DNA of 64,000 nucleotides from Zeus faber (GCA_960531495.1 OY482866.1:1488001-1552000), one strand, 5' to 3'; counted from the stretch's first letter, positions 33,385-49,400 are shown. The notes: generated from the letters alone by a model not told the origin. Numbers and translations: made by a program.

Positions 33385-36239
33385 CACGAATTACTCTGTG
33401 TGGCAGGATCAGACAAAAGGTCAAACATGTATTTGTCGAGTTAAAAAACGCATTTTCAGCCCATTTAAACGTCGAAAAGGCGGATCGGTTAAACGCTACA
33501 GTCATTACTCTGTGTGACAGTGTCAGGCAGTTTAAATACTATGATGAACTAGTATGTGCTGCTAAAGTGTTGTTTGTCAAACAGTTGTAGGTCCTTCTAA
33601 CATTTATTTTTCGAGTAATGATTATTTTTATCAACGTCTGCACATGTGGGAAAAAACGCATTTTCAGCCGATTTAAACGCCGAAAAGGCGGATCGGTTAA
33701 ACGCTACATTCATTACTCTGTGCGACAGTGTCAGACAGTTTAAATACTATGATGAACTAGTATGTGCTGCTAAAGTGTTGTCTGTCAACGAGTTTTAGGC
33801 TCATATAAAATGTATTTTTCGAGTTATGAGTATTTTCAGAATTTTGGACGGTTTGCTGCCTTGCTGAATTAGAGAAACACCGAACCAATGTCTCTTTATA
33901 GGTGAATGATTCAGAATGCTGCAGTACACCATATAATTTTAATTAATATGAGGAACAATTATGTGCTTAAGTCTTTCTCAAAGACAGTTTAAATACAATG
34001 ATAAACTAGTATGTGCTGCTAAAGTGTTGTTTGTCAACCAGTTTTAGGCCCATATAAAATGTATTTCTCGAGTTATGATCATTTTCATCAAAGTCTACAC
34101 ATGTGGGAAAAAACGCATTTTCAGCCGATTTAAACGTCGATTTGGCGGAACGGTTAAACGCTTCAGCCATTACTATGTGACAGTGTCAGACAGTTTAAAT
34201 ACAATGATAAACTAGTATGTGCTGCTAAAGTGTTGTTTTTCAAACAGTTTTAGGCCCATTTAAAATGTATTTTTCGAGTTATGATCATGTTCAGAACTTT
34301 GGACGATTTGCTGTCTAGCTGAATTAGAGAAACACCGAACAATTGTCTCTTTGTAGGTGCATGATTTTGAATGCTGCGGTACACCATATAACTTTAATTA
34401 ATATGAGGAACAATTATGTGCTTCTTAAGTCTTTCCTAAAGACAGTTTAAATACAATGATAAACTAGTATGTGCTGCTAAAGTCTTGTTTGTCAACCAGT
34501 TTTAGGCCCAAATAAAATGTATTTTTCGAGTTCTGATAATTTTCATCAAAGTCTACACGTGAGAAAAAACGCATTTTCAGCCGATTTAAACGTCGAAAAG
34601 GCGAATCGGTTGAACGCTTCAGTCATTACTCTATGTGACAGTGTCAGAAAGTGTAAATACAATGATAAACTAGTATGTGCTGCTAATGTGTTGTTTGCCA
34701 ACCAGTTTTAGGCCCATATAAAATGTATTTTTCGAGTTATGATCATTTTCCGAACTTTGGACCGTTTGCTCTCTAGCTGAATTAGAGAAACACCGAACCA
34801 TTGTCTCTTTGTAGGCGCATGATTTAGAATGCTGCAGTACACCATATAACTTTAATGAATATGAGGAACTATTATGTGCTTCTTAAGTCTTTCTCAAAGA
34901 CAGTTTAAATACAATGATAAACTAGTATGTGCTGCTAAAGTCTTGTTTGTCAACCAGTTTTAGGCCCATATAAAATGTATTTTTCGAGTTCTGATAATTT
35001 TCATCAAAGTCTACACGTGGGAAAAAACGCATTTTCAGTCGATTTAAACGTCGACAAGGCGAATCGGTTAAACGCTTAAGTCATTACTCCATGTGACAGT
35101 GTCAGACAGTTTAAATACAATGATAAACTAGTATGTGCTGCTAAAGTCTTGTTTGTCAACCAGTTTTAGGCCCAAATAAAATGTATTTTTCGAGTTCTGA
35201 TAATTTTCATCAAAGTCTACACGTGAGAAAAAACGCATTTTCAGCCGATTTAAACGTCGAAAAGGCGAATCGTTTGAACGCTTCAGTCATTACTCTATGT
35301 GACAGTGTCAGTCAGTTTAAATACAATGATGAACTAGTATGTGCTGCTAAAGTCTTGTTTGTCAACCAGTTTTAGGCCCATATAAAATGTATTTTTCGAG
35401 TTCAGATAATTTTCATCAAAGTCTACACGTGGGAAAAAACGCATTTTCAGTCGATTTAAACGTCGATTTGGCGGAACGGTTAAACACTTCAATCATTACT
35501 CTATGTGACAGTGTCAGACAGTTTAAATACAATGATAAACTAGTATGTGCTGCTAAAGTGTTGTTTGCCAACCAGTTTTAGGCCCATATAAAATGTATTT
35601 TTCGAGTTATGATCATTTTCCGAACTTTGGACCGTTTGCTGTCTAGCTGAATTAGAGAAACACCGAACCATTGTCTCTTTGTAGGTGCATGATTTAGAAT
35701 GCTGCAGTACACCATATAACTTTAATGAATATGAGGAACTATTATGTGCTGCTTAAGTCTTTCTCAAAGACAGTTTAAATACAATGATAAACTAGTATGT
35801 GCTGCTAAAGTGTTGTTTGTCAACCAGTTTTAGGCCCATATAAAATGTATTTTTCGAGTTCTGATAATTTTCATCAAAGTCTACACATGTGGGAAAAAAT
35901 GCATTTTAAGCCGATTTTAACGTCGATTTGGTGGAACGGTTAAACGCTTCAGTCATTACTCTATGTGACAGTGTCAGACAGTTTAAATACAATGATCAAC
36001 TAGTATGTGCTGCTAAAGTGTTGTTTGTCAAACAGTTTTAGGCCCATATAAAATGTATTTTTCGAGTTCTGATAATTTTCACCAAAGTCTACACGTGGGA
36101 AAAAACGCATTTTCAGCCGATTTAAACGTCGAAAAGGCGGATCGGTTAAACGCTTCAGCCATTACTCTGTGACAGTGTCAGACAGTTTAAATACAATGAT
36201 AAACTAGTATGTGCTACTAAAGTCTTGTTTGTCAACCAG

Positions 36240-38720
36240 ATTTAGGCCCATATAAAATGTATTTTTCGAGTTATGATCATTTTCCGAACTTTGGACCGTT
36301 TGCTGTCTAGCTGAATTAGAGAAACACCGAACCATTGTCTCTTTGTAGGCGCATGATTCAGAATACTGCAGTACAGCATAGAAATTTAATTAATATGATG
36401 AACTATTATGTGCTTCTTAAGTTTTTCTCACAGAGTTCTAGGCCCATCTAACATGTATTTGTGGAGTTATGATCATTTTCAGAACTTTGGACGATTTGCT
36501 GTCGAGCTGAATTAGAGAAACACCGAACCATTGTCTCTTTGTAGGTGAATGATTCAGAATGCTGCAGTACACCATATAACTTTAATTAATATGAGGAACA
36601 ATTATTTTGCTTCTTAAGTCTTTCTTAAAGACAGTTTAAATACAATGATGAACTAGTATGTGCTGCTTATGTCTTGTTTGTCAACCAGTTTTAGGCCCAT
36701 ATAAAATGTATTTTTCGAGTTCTGATAATTTTCATCAAAGTCTACACATGTGGGAAAAAATGCATTTTCAGCTGATTTTAACGTCGATTTGGTGGAACGG
36801 TTAAACGCTTCAGTCATTACTCTATGTGACAGTGTCAGACAGTTTAAATACAATGATAAACTAGTATGTGCTGCTAAAGTGTTGTTTGCCAACCAGTTTT
36901 AGGCCCATATAAAATGTATTTTTCGAGTTATGATCATTTTCCGAACTTTGGACCGTTTGCTGTCTAGCTGAATTAGAGAAACACCGAACCATTGTCTCTT
37001 TGTAGGCGCATGATTTAGAATGCTGCAGTACACCATATAACTTTAATGAATATGAGGAACTATTATGTGCTGCTTAAGTCTTTCTCAAAGACAGTTTAAA
37101 TACAATGATAAACTAGTATGTGCTGCTAAAGTGTTGTTTGTCAACCAGTTTTAGGCCCATATAAAATGTATTTTTTGAGTTCTGATAATTTTCATCAAAG
37201 TCTACACATGTGGGAAAAAATGCATTTTAAGCCGATTTTAACGTCGATTTGGTGGAACGGTTAAACGCTTCAGTCATTACTCTATGTGACAGTGTCAGAC
37301 AGTTTAAATACAATGATCAACTAGTATGTGCTGCTAAAGTGTTGTTTTTCAAACAGTTTTAGGCCCATATAAAATGTATTTTTCGAGTTCTGATAATTTT
37401 CATCAAAGTCTACACGTGGGAAAAAACGCATTTTCAGCCGATTTTAACGTCGATTTGGCGGAACGGTTAAACGCTTCAGTCATTACTCTATGTGACAGTG
37501 TCAGACAGTTTAAATACAATGATAAACTAGTATGTGCTGCTAAAGTGTTGTTTGTCAAACAGTTTTAGGTCCATATAAAATGTATTTTTCGAGTTATGAT
37601 CATTTTCAGAACTTTGGACGATTTGCTGTCTAGCTGAATTAGAGAAACACCGAACAATTGTCTCTTTGTAGGTGCATGATTTTGAATGCTGCAGTACACC
37701 ATATAACTTTAATTAATATGAGGAACAATTATGTGCTTCTTAAGTCTTTCTCAAAGACAGTTTAAATACAATGATAAACTAGTATGTGCTACTAAAGTCT
37801 TGTTTGTCAACCAGTTTTAGGCCCATATAAAATGTATTTTTCGAGTTCTGATAATTTTCATCAAAGTCTACACGTGGGAAAAAACGCATTTTCAGCCGAT
37901 TTTAACGTCGATTTGGCGGTACGGTTAAACGCTTCAGTCATTACTCTATGTGACAGTGTCAGACAGTTTAAATACAATGATAAACTAGTATGTGCTGCTA
38001 AAGTGTTGTTTGCCAACCAGTTTTAGGCCCATATAAAATGTATTTTTCGAGTTATGATCATTTTCCGAACTTTGGACCGTTTGCTGTCTAGCTGAATTAG
38101 AGAAACACCGAACCATTGTCTCTTTGTAGGCGCATGATTCAGAATACTGCAGTACACCATAGAAATTTAATTAATATGATGAACTATTATGTGCTTCTTA
38201 AGTTTTTCTCACAGAGTTCTAGGCCCATCTAACATGTATTTGTGGAGTTATGATCATTTTCAGAACTTTGGACGATTTGCTGTCGAGCTGAATTAGAGAA
38301 ACACCGAACCATTGTCTCTTTGTAGGTGAATGATTCAGAATGCTGCAGTACACCATATAACTTTAATTAATATGAGGAACAATTATTTTGCTTCTTAAGT
38401 CTTTCTCAAAGACAGTTTAAATACAATGATGAACTAGTATGTGCTGCTTATGTCTTGTCTGTCAACCAGTTTTAGGCCCATATAAAATGTATTTTTCGAG
38501 TTCTGATAATTTTCATCAAAGTCTACACATGTGGGAAAAAATGCATTTTCACCTGATTTTAACGTCGATTTGGTGGAACGGTTAAACGCTTCAGTCATTA
38601 CTCTATGTGACAGTGTCAGACAGTTTAAATACAATGATAAACTAGTATGTGCTGCTAAAGTGTTGTTTGCCAACCAGTTTTAGGCCCATATAAAATGTAT
38701 TTTTCGAGTTATGATCATTT
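36240..38720 (+). repeat. 1781-bp higher-order duplication within the satellite
   Basis: The segment around 36240-36940 recurs at 38020-38720 with an offset of ~1781 bp, including the same module order (B, C, B, A) and the same single-base variants in the A copies. This is an older or shorter higher-order period than the 4420-bp one further right. Confidence 0.75.
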
Positions 38721-39584
38721 TCCGAACTTTGGACCGTTTGCTGTCTAGCTGAATTAGAGAAACACCGAACCATTGTCTCTTTGTAGGCGCATGATTTAGA
38801 ATGCTGCAGTACACCATATAACTTTAATGAATATGAGGAACTATTATGTGCTTCTTAAGTCTTTCTCAAAGACAGTTTAAATACAATGATAAACTAGTAT
38901 GTGCTGCTATAGTGTTGTTTGTCAACCAGTTTTAGGCCCATATAAAATGTATTTTTCGAGTTCTGATAATTTTCATCAAAGTCTACACGTGGGAAAAAAC
39001 GCATTTTCAGCCGATTTTAACGTCGATTTGGCGGAACGGTTAAACGCTTCAGTCATTACTCTATGTGACAGTGTCAGACAGTTTAAATACAATGATAAAC
39101 TAGTATGTGCTGCTAAAGTGTTGTATGTCAAACAGTTTTAGGTCCATATAAAATGTATTTTTCGAGTTATGATCATTTTCAGAACTTTGGACGATTTGCT
39201 GTCTAGCTGAATTAGAGAAACACCGAACAATTGTCTCTTTGTAGGTGCATGATTTTGAATGCTGCAGTACACCATATAACTTTAATTAATATGAGGAACA
39301 ATTATGTGCTTCTTAAGTCTTTCTCAAAGACAGTTTAAATACAATGATAAACTAGTATGTGCAGCTAAAGTCTTGTTTGTCAACCAGTTTTAGGCCCATA
39401 TAAAATGTATTTTTCGAGTTATGATAATTTTCATCAATGTCTACACGTGGGAAAAAACGCATTTTCAGTCGATTTAAACGTCGATTTGGCGGAACGGTTA
39501 AACGCTTCAGTCATTACTCTATGTGACAGTGTCAGACAGTTTAAATACAATGATAAACTAGTATGTGCTGCTAAAGTGTTGTTT

Positions 39585-42020
39585 GTCAGCCAGTTTTAGG
39601 CCCTTATAAAATGTATTTTTCGAGTTATGATCATTTTCAGAACTTTGGACGATTTGCTGTCGAGCTGAATTAGAGAAACACCGAACCATTGTCTCTTTGT
39701 AGGTGAATGATTCAGAATGCTGCAGTACAGCATAGAAATTTAATTAATATGATGAACTATTATGTGCTTCTTAAGTGTTTCTCACAGAGTTCTAGGCCCA
39801 TCTAACATGTATTTGTGGAGTTATGATCATATTCAGAACTTTGGACGATTTGCTGTCTAGCTGAATTAGAGAAACACCGAACAATTGTTTCTTTGTAGGT
39901 GCATGATTCAGTATACTGCAGTACAGCATAGAAATTTAATTAATATGATGAACTATTATGTGCTTCTTAAGTGTTTCTCACAGAGTTCTAGGCCCATCTA
40001 ACATGTATTTGTGGAGTTATGATCATATTCAGATCTTTGGACGATTTGCTGTCGAGCTGAATTAGAGAAACACCGAACCATTGTCTCTTTGTAGGTGAAT
40101 GATTCAGAATGCTGCAGTACACCATATAACTTTAATTAATATGAGGAACAATTATTTTGCTTCTTAAGTCTTTCTCAAAGACAGTTTAAATACAATGATA
40201 AACTAGTATGTGCAGCTAAAGTCTTGTTTGTCAACCAGTTTTAGGCCCATATAAAATGTATTTTTCGAGTTATGATCATTTTCCGAACTTTGGACCGTTT
40301 GCTGTCTAGCTGAATTAGAGAAACACCGAACCATTATCTCTTTGTAGGCGCATGATTTAGAATGCTGCAGTACACCATATAACTTTAATGAATATGAGGA
40401 ACTATTATGTGCTTCTTAAGTCTTTCTCAAAGACAGTTTAAATACAATGATAAACTAGTATGTGCTGCTAAAGTCTTGTTTGTCAACCAGTTTTAGGCCC
40501 ATATAAAATGTATTTTTCGAGTTCTGATAATTTTCATCAAAGTCTACACATGTGGGAAAAAACGCATTTTCAGTCGATTTAAACGTCGAAAAGGCGAATC
40601 GGTTAAACGCTTCAGTCATTACTCCATGTGACAGTGTCAGACAGTTTAAATACAATGATGAACTAGTATGTGCTGCTAAAGTGTTGTTTGTCAACCAGTT
40701 TTAGGCCCATATAAAATGTATTTTTCGAGTTCTGATAATTTTCATCAAAGTCTACACGTGGGAAAAAACGCATTTTCAGCCGATTTTAACGTCGATTTGG
40801 CGGAACGGTTAAACGCTTCAGTCATTACTCTATGTGACAGTGTCAGACAGTTTAAATACAATGATAAACTAGTATGTGCTGCTAAAGTGTTGTTTGTCAA
40901 ACAGTTTTAGGTCCATATAAAATGTATTTTTCGAGTTATGATCATTTTCAGAACTTTGGACGATTTGCTGTCTAGCTGAATTAGAGAAACACCGAACAAT
41001 TGTCTCTTTGTAGGTGCATGATTTTGAATGCTGCAGTACACCATATAACTTTAATTAATATGAGGAACAATTATGTGCTTCTTAAGTCTTTCTCAAAGAC
41101 AGTTTAAATACAATGATAAACTAGTATGTGCAGCTAAAGTCTTGTTTGTCAACCAGTTTTAGGCCCATATAAAATGTATTTTTCGAGTTATGATAATTTT
41201 CATCAATGTCTACACGTGGGAAAAAACGCATTTTCAGTCGATTAAAACGTCGATTTGGCGGAACGGTTAAACGCTTCAGTCATTACTCTATGTGACAGTG
41301 TCAGTCAGTTTAAATACAATGATGAACTAGTATGTGCTGCTAAAGTCTTGTTTGTCAACCAGTTTTAGGCCCATATAAAATGTATTTTTCGAGTTCAGAT
41401 AATTTTCATCAAAGTCTACACGTGGGAAAAAACGCATTTTCAGTCGATTTAAACGTCGATTTGGCGGAACGGTTAAACACTTCAGTCATTACTCTATGTG
41501 ACAGTGTCAGACAGTTTAAATACAATGATAAACTAGTATGTGCTGCTAAAGTCTTGTTTGTCAACCAGTTTTAGGCCCAAATAAAATGTATTTTTCGAGT
41601 TCTGATAATTTTCCGAACTTTGGACCGTTTGCTGTCTAGCTGAATTAGAGAAACACCGAACCATTGTCTCTTTGTTGGTGAATGATTCAGAATGCTGCAG
41701 TACAGCATAGAAATTTAATTAATATGATGAACAATTATTTTGCTTCTTAAGTCTTTCTCAAAGACAGTTTAAATACAATGATAAACTAGTATGTGCTGCT
41801 AAAGTGTTGTTTGTCAACCAGTTTTAGGCCCATATAAAATGTATTTTTCGAGTTATGATAATTTTCATCAAAGTCTACACATGTGGGAAAAAACGCATTT
41901 TCAGCCGATTTAAACGTCGATTTGGCGGAACGGTTAAACGCTTCAGTCATTACTCTATGTGACAGTGTCAGACAGTTTAAATACAATGATAAACTAGTAT
42001 GTGCTGCTAAAGTGTTGTTT
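39585..42020 (+). repeat. Higher-order satellite repeat H0 (2436 bp)
   Basis: It begins at the diagnostic variant GTCAGCCAGTTTTAGG followed by CCTTATAAA, found only at higher-order starts (39585, 42021, 46441, 50861 and, after the LINE, 59121). H0 resembles the first half of the later copies but is 1984 bp shorter. Confidence 0.85.
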
Positions 42021-45000
42021 GTCAGCCAGTTTTAGGCCCTTATAAAATGTATTTTTCGAGTTATGATCATTTTCAGAACTTTGGACGATTTGCTGTCGAG
42101 CTGAATTAGAGAAACACCGAACCATTGTCTCTTTGTAGGTGAATGATTCAGAATGCTGCAGTACAGCATAGAAATTTAATTAATATGATGAACTATTATG
42201 TGCTTCTTAAGTGTTTCTCACAGAGTTCTAGGCCCATCTAACATGTATTTGTGGAGTTATGATCATATTCAGAACTTTGGACGATTTGCTGTCTAGCTGA
42301 ATTAGAGAAACACCGAACAATTGTTTCTTTGTAGGTGCATGATTCAGTATACTGCAGTACAGCATAGAAATTTAATTAATATGATGAACTATTATGTGCT
42401 TCTTAAGTGTTTCTCACAGAGTTCTAGGCCCATCTAACATGTATTTGTGGAGTTATGATCATATTCAGATCTTTGGACGATTTGCTGTCGAGCTGAATTA
42501 GAGAAACACCGAACCATTGTCTCTTTGTAGGTGAATGATTCAGAATGCTGCAGTACACCATATAACTTTATTTAATATGAGGAACAATTATTTTGCTTCT
42601 TAAGTCTTTCTCAAAGACAGTTTAAATACAATGATAAACTAGTATGTGCAGCTAAAGTCTTGTTTGTCAACCAGTTTTAGGCCCATATAAAATGTATTTT
42701 TCGAGTTATGATCATTTTCCGAACTTTGGACCGTTTGCTGTCTAGCTGAATTAGAGAAACACCGAACCATTGTCTCTTTGTAGGCGCATGATTTAGAATG
42801 CTGCAGTACACCATATAACTTTAATGAATATGAGGAACTATTATGTGCTTCTTAAGTCTTTCTCAAAGACAGTTTAAATACAATGATAAACTAGTATGTG
42901 CTGCTAAAGTCTTGTTTGTCAACCAGTTTTAGGCCCATATAAAATGTATTTTTCGAGTTCTGATAATTTTCATCAAAGTCTACACATGTGGGAAAAAACG
43001 CAATTTCAGTCGATTTAAACGTCGAAAAGGCGAATCGGTTAAACGCTTCAGTCATTACTCCATGTGACAGTGTCAGACAGTTTAAATACAATGATGAACT
43101 AGTATGTGCTGCTAAAGTGTTGTTTGTCAACCAGTTTTAGGCCCATATAAAATGTATTTTTCGAGTTCTGATAATTTTCATCAAAGTCTACACGTGGGAA
43201 AAAACGCATTTTCAGCTGATTTTAACGTCGATTTGGCGGAACGGTGAAACGCTTCAGTCATTACTCTATGTGACAGTGTCAGACAGTTTAAATACAATGA
43301 TAAACTAGTATGTGCTGCTAAAGTGTTGTTTGTCAAACAGTTTTAGGTCCATATAAAATGTATTTTTCGAGTTATGATCATTTTCAGAACTTTGGACGAT
43401 TTGCTGTCTAGCTGAATTAGAGAAACACCGAACAATTGTCTCTTTGTAGGTGCATGATTTTGAATGCTGCAGTACACCATATAACTTTAATTAATATGAG
43501 GAACAATTATGTGCTTCTTAAGTCTTTCTCAAAGACAGTTTAAATACAATGATAAACTAGTATGTGCTGCTAAAGTGTTGTTTGTCAAACAGTTTTAGGT
43601 CCATATAAAATGTATTTTTCGAGTTATGATCATTTTCAGAACTTTGGACGATTTGCTGTCTAGCTGAATTAGAGAAACACCGAACAATTGTCTCTTTGTA
43701 GGTGCATGATTTTGAATGCTGCAGTACACCATATAACTTTAATTAATATGAGGAACAATTATGTGCTTCTTAAGTCTTTCTCAAAGACAGTTTAAATACA
43801 ATGATAAACTAGTATGTGCAGCTAAAGTCTTGTTTGTCAACCAGTTTTAGGCCCATATAAAATGTATTTTTCGAGTTATGATAATTTTCATCAATGTCTA
43901 CACGTGGGAAAAAACGCATTTTCAGTCAATTTAAACGTCGATTTGGGGGAACGGTTAAACGCTTCAGTCATTACTCTATGTGACAGTGTCAGTCAGTTTA
44001 AATACAATGATGAACTAGTATGTGCTGCTAAAGTCTTGTTTGTCAACCAGTTTTAGGCCCATATAAAATGTATTTTTCGAGTTCAGATAATTTTCATCAA
44101 AGTCTACACGTGGGAAAAAACGCATTTTCAGTCGATTTAAACGTCGATTTGGCGGAACGGCTAAACACTTCAGTCATTACTCTATGTGACAGTGTCAGAC
44201 AGTTTAAATACAATGATAAACTAGTATGTGCTGCTAAAGTCTTGTTTGTCAACCAGTTTTAGGCCCAAATAAAATGTATTTTTCGAGTTCTGATAATTGT
44301 CATCAAAGTCTACACGTGAGAAAAAACGCATTTTCAGCCGATTTAAACGTCGAAAAGGCGAATCGGTTGAACGCTTCAGTCATTACTCCTTGTGACAGTG
44401 TCAGAAAGTGTAAATACAATGATAAACTAGTATGTGCTGCTAAAGTGTTGTTTGCCAACCAGTTTTAGGCCCATATAAAATGTATTTTTCGAGTTATGAT
44501 CATTTTCCGAACTTTGGACCGTTTGCTGTCTAGCTGAATTAGAGAAACACCGAACCATTGTCTCTTTGTAGGTGCATGATTTAGAATGCTGCAGTACACC
44601 ATATAACTTTAATGAATATGAGGAACTATTATGTGCTTCTTAAGTCTTTCTCAAAGACAGTTTAAATACAATGATAAACTAGTATGTGCTGCTAAAGTGT
44701 TGTTTGTCAACCAGTTTTAGGCCCATATAAAATGTATTTTTCGAGTTCTGATAATTTTCATCAAAGTCTACACATGTGGGAAAAAATGCATTTTAAGCCG
44801 ATTTTAACGTCGATTTGGTGGAACGGTTAAACGCTTCAGTCATTACTCTATGTGACAGTGTCAGACAGTTTAAATACAATGATCAACTAGTATGTGCTGC
44901 TAAAGTGTTGTTTGTCAAACAGTTTTAGGCCCATATAAAATGTATTTTTCGAGTTCTGATAATTTTCATCAAAGTCTACACGTGGGAAAAAACGCATTTT

Positions 45001-46440
45001 CAGCCGATTTTAACGTCGATTTGGCGGAACGGTTAAACGCTTCAGTCATTACTCTATGTGACAGTGTCAGACAGTTTAAATACAATGATAAACTAGTATG
45101 TGCTGCTAAAGTGTTGTTTGTCAAACAGTTTTAGGTCCATATAAAATGTATTTTTCGAGTTATGATCATTTTCAGAACTTTGGACGATTTGCTGTCTAGC
45201 TGAATTAGAGAAACACCGAACAATTGTCTCTTTGTAGGTGCATGATTTTGAATGCTGCAGTACACCATATAACTTTAATTAATATGAGGAACAATTATGT
45301 GCTTCTTAAGTCTTTCTCAAAGACAGTTTAAATACAATGATCAACTAGTATGTGCAGCTAAAGTCTTGTTTGTCAACCAGTTTTAGGCCCATATAAAATG
45401 TATTTTTCGAGTTATGATAATTTTCATCAATGTCTACACGTGGGAAAAAACGCATTTTCAGTCGATTTAAACGTCGATTTGGCGGAACGGTTAAACGCTT
45501 CAGTCATTACTCTATGTGACAGTGTCAGTCAGTTTAAATACAATGATGAACTAGTATGTGCTGCTAAAGTCTTGTTTGTCAACCAGTTTTAGGCCCATAT
45601 AAAATGTATTTTTCGAGTTCAGATAATTTTCATCAAAGTCTACACGTGGGAAAAAACGCATTTTCAGTCGATTTAAACGTCGATTTGGCGGAACGGTTAA
45701 ACACTTCAGTCATTACTCTATGTGACAGTGTCAGACAGTTTAAATACAATGATAAACTAGTATGTGCTGCTAAAGTCTTGTTTGTCAACCAGTTTTAGGC
45801 CCAAATAAAATGTATTTTTCGAGTTCTGATAATTTTCCGAACTTTGGACCGTTTGCTGTCTAGCTGAATTAGAGAAACACCGAACCATTGTCTCTTTGTA
45901 GGCGCATGATTCAGAATACTGCAGTACAGCATAGAAATTTAATTAATATGATGAACTATTATGTGCTTCTTAAGTGTTTCTCACAGAGTTCTAGGCCCAT
46001 CTAACATGTATTTGTGGAGTTATGATCATTTTCAGAACTTTGGACGATTTGCTGTCGAGCTGAATTAGAGAAACACCGAACCATTGTCTCTTTGTAGGTG
46101 AATGATTCAGAATGCTGCAGTACACCATATAACTTTAATTAATATGAGGAACAATTATTTTGCTTCTTAAGTCTTTCTCAAAGACAGTTTAAATACAATG
46201 ATGAACTAGTATGTGCTGCTTATGTCTTGTTTGTCAACCAGTTTTAGGCCCATATAAAATGTATTTTTCGAGTTCTGATAATTTTCATCAAAGTCTACAC
46301 ATGTGGGAAAAAATGCATTTTCAGCTGATTTTAACGTCGATTTGGTGGAACGGTTAAACGCTTCAGTCATTACTCTATGTGACAGTGTCAGACAGTTTAA
46401 ATACAATGATAAACTAGTATGTGCTGCTAAAGTGTTGTTT
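42021..46440 (+). repeat. Higher-order satellite repeat H1 (4420 bp)
   Basis: It starts at the marker variant. It carries C-C-B-type modules, then A/B modules, two tandem B modules (43362, 43614), three A modules (43862, 44068, 44274), B, A, A, B, A, A, a hybrid A/B, C, B and A. It is near-identical to H2 over most of its length. Confidence 0.9.
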
Positions 46441-49400
46441 GTCAGCCAGTTTTAGGCCCTTATAAAATGTATTTTTCGAGTTATGATCATTTTCAGAACT
46501 TTGGACGATTTGCTGTCGAGCTGAATTAGAGAAACACCGAACCATTGTCTCTTTGTAGGTGAATGATTCAGAATGCTGCAGTACAGCATAGAAATTTAAT
46601 TAATATGATGAACTATTATGTGCTTCTTAAGTGTTTCTCACAGAGTTCTAGGCCCATCTAACATGTATTTGTGGAGTTATGATCATATTCAGAACTTTGG
46701 ACGATTTGCTGTCTAGCTGAATTAGAGAAACACCGAACAATTGTTTCTTTGTAGGTGCATGATTCAGTATACTGCAGTACAGCATAGAAATTTAATTAAT
46801 ATGATGAACTATTATGTGCTTCTTAAGTGTTTCTCACAGAGTTCTAGGCCCATCTAACATGTATTTGTGGAGTTATGATCATATTCAGAACTTTGGACGA
46901 TTTGCTGTCGAGCTGAATTAGAGAAACACCGAACCATTGTCTCTTTGTAGGTGAATGATTCAGAATGCTGCAGTACACCATATAACTTTAATTAATATGA
47001 GGAGCAATTATTTTGCTTCTTAAGTCTTTCTCAAAGACAGTTTAAATACAATGATAAACTAGTATGTGCAGCTAAAGTCTTGTTTGTCAACCAGTTTTAG
47101 GCCCATATAAAATGTATTTTTCGAGTTATGATAATTTTCATCAAATTCTACACATGTGGGAAAAAACGCATTTTCAGTCGATTTAAACGTCGAAAAGGCG
47201 AATCGGTTAAACGCTTCAGTCATTACTCCATGTGACAGTGTCAGACAGTTTAAATACAATGATGAACTAGTATGTGCTGCTAAAGTGTTGTTTGTCAACC
47301 AGTTTTAGGCCCATATAAAATGTATTTTTCGAGTTCTGATAATTTTCATCAAAGTCTACACGTGGGAAAAAACGCATTTTCAGCTGATTTTAACGTCGAT
47401 TTGGCGGAACGGTGAAACGCTTCAGTCATTACTCTATGTGACAGTGTCAGACAGTTTAAATACAATGATAAACTAGTATGTGCTGCTAAAGTGTTGTTTG
47501 TCAAACAGTTTTAGGTCCATATAAAATGTATTTTTCGAGTTATGATCATTTTCAGAACTTTGGACGATTTGCTGTCTAGCTGAATTAGAGAAACACCGAA
47601 CAATTGTCTCTTTGTAGGTGCATGATTTTGAATGCTGCAGTACACCATATAACTTTAATTAATATGAGGAACAATTATGTGCTTCTTAAGTCTTTCTCAA
47701 AGACAGTTTAAATACAATGATAAACTAGTATGTGCTGCTAAAGTGTTGTTTGTCAAACAGTTTTAGGTCCATATAAAATGTATTTTTCGAGTTATGATCA
47801 TTTTCAGAACTTTGGACGATTTGCTGTCTAGCTGAATTAGAGAAACACCGAACAATTGTCTCTTTGTAGGTGCATGATTTTGAATGCTGCAGTACACCAT
47901 ATAACTTTAATTAATATGAGGAACAATTATGTGCTTCTTAAGTCTTTCTCAAAGACAGTTTAAATACAATGATAAACTAGTATGTGCTGCTAAAGTGTTG
48001 TTTGTCAAACAGTTTTAGGTCCATATAAAATGTATTTTTCGAGTTATGATCATTTTCAGAACTTTGGACGATTTGCTGTCTAGCTGAATTAGAGAAACAC
48101 CGAACAATTGTCTCTTTGTAGGTGCATGATTTTGAATGCTGCAGTACACCATATAACTTTAATTAATATGAGGAACAATTATGTGCTTCTTAAGTCTTTC
48201 TCAAAGACAGTTTAAATACAATGATAAACTAGTATGTGCAGCTAAAGTCTTGTTTGTCAACCAGTTTTAGGCCCATATAAAATGTATTTTTCGAGTTATG
48301 ATAATTTTCATCAATGTCTACACGTGGGAAAAAACGCATTTTCAGTCAATTTAAACGTCGATTTGGGGGAACGGTTAAACGCTTCAGTCATTACTCTATG
48401 TGACAGTGTCAGTCAGTTTAAATACAATGATGAACTAGTATGTGCTGCTAAAGTCTTGTTTGTCAACCAGTTTTAGGCCCATATAAAATGTATTTTTCGA
48501 GTTCAGATAATTTTCATCAAAGTCTACACGTGGGAAAAAACGCATTTTCAGTCGATTTAAACGTCGATTTGGCGGAACGGCTAAACACTTCAGTCATTAC
48601 TCTATGTGACAGTGTCAGACAGTTTAAATACAATGATAAACTAGTATGTGCTGCTAAAGTCTTGTTTGTCAACCAGTTTTAGGCCCAAATAAAATGTATT
48701 TTTCGAGTTCTGATAATTGTCATCAAAGTCTACACGTGAGAAAAAACGCATTTTCAGCCGATTTAAACGTCGAAAAGGCGAATCGGTTGAACGCTTCAGT
48801 CATTACTCCTTGTGACAGTGTCAGAAAGTGTAAATACAATGATAAACTAGTATGTGCTGCTAAAGTGTTGTTTGCCAACCAGTTTTAGGACCATATAAAA
48901 TGTATTTTTCGAGTTATGATCATTTTCCGAACTTTGGACCGTTTGCTGTCTAGCTGAATTAGAGAAACACCGAACCATTGTCTCTTTGTAGGTGCATGAT
49001 TTAGAATGCTGCAGTACACCATATAACTTTAATGAATATGAGGAACTATTATGTGCTTCTTAAGTCTTTCTCAAAGACAGTTTAAATACAATGATAAACT
49101 AGTATGTGCTGCTAAAGTGTTGTTTGTCAACCAGTTTTAGGCCCATATAAAATGTATTTTTCGAGTTCTGATAATTTTCATCAAAGTCTACACATGTGGG
49201 AAAAAATGCATTTTAAGCCGATTTTAACGTCGATTTGGTGGAACGGTTAAACGCTTCAGTCATTACTCTATGTGACAGTGTCAGACAGTTTAAATACAAT
49301 GATCAACTAGTATGTGCTGCTAAAGTGTTGTTTGTCAAACAGTTTTAGGCCCATATAAAATGTATTTTTCGAGTTCTGATAATTTTCATCAAAGTCTACA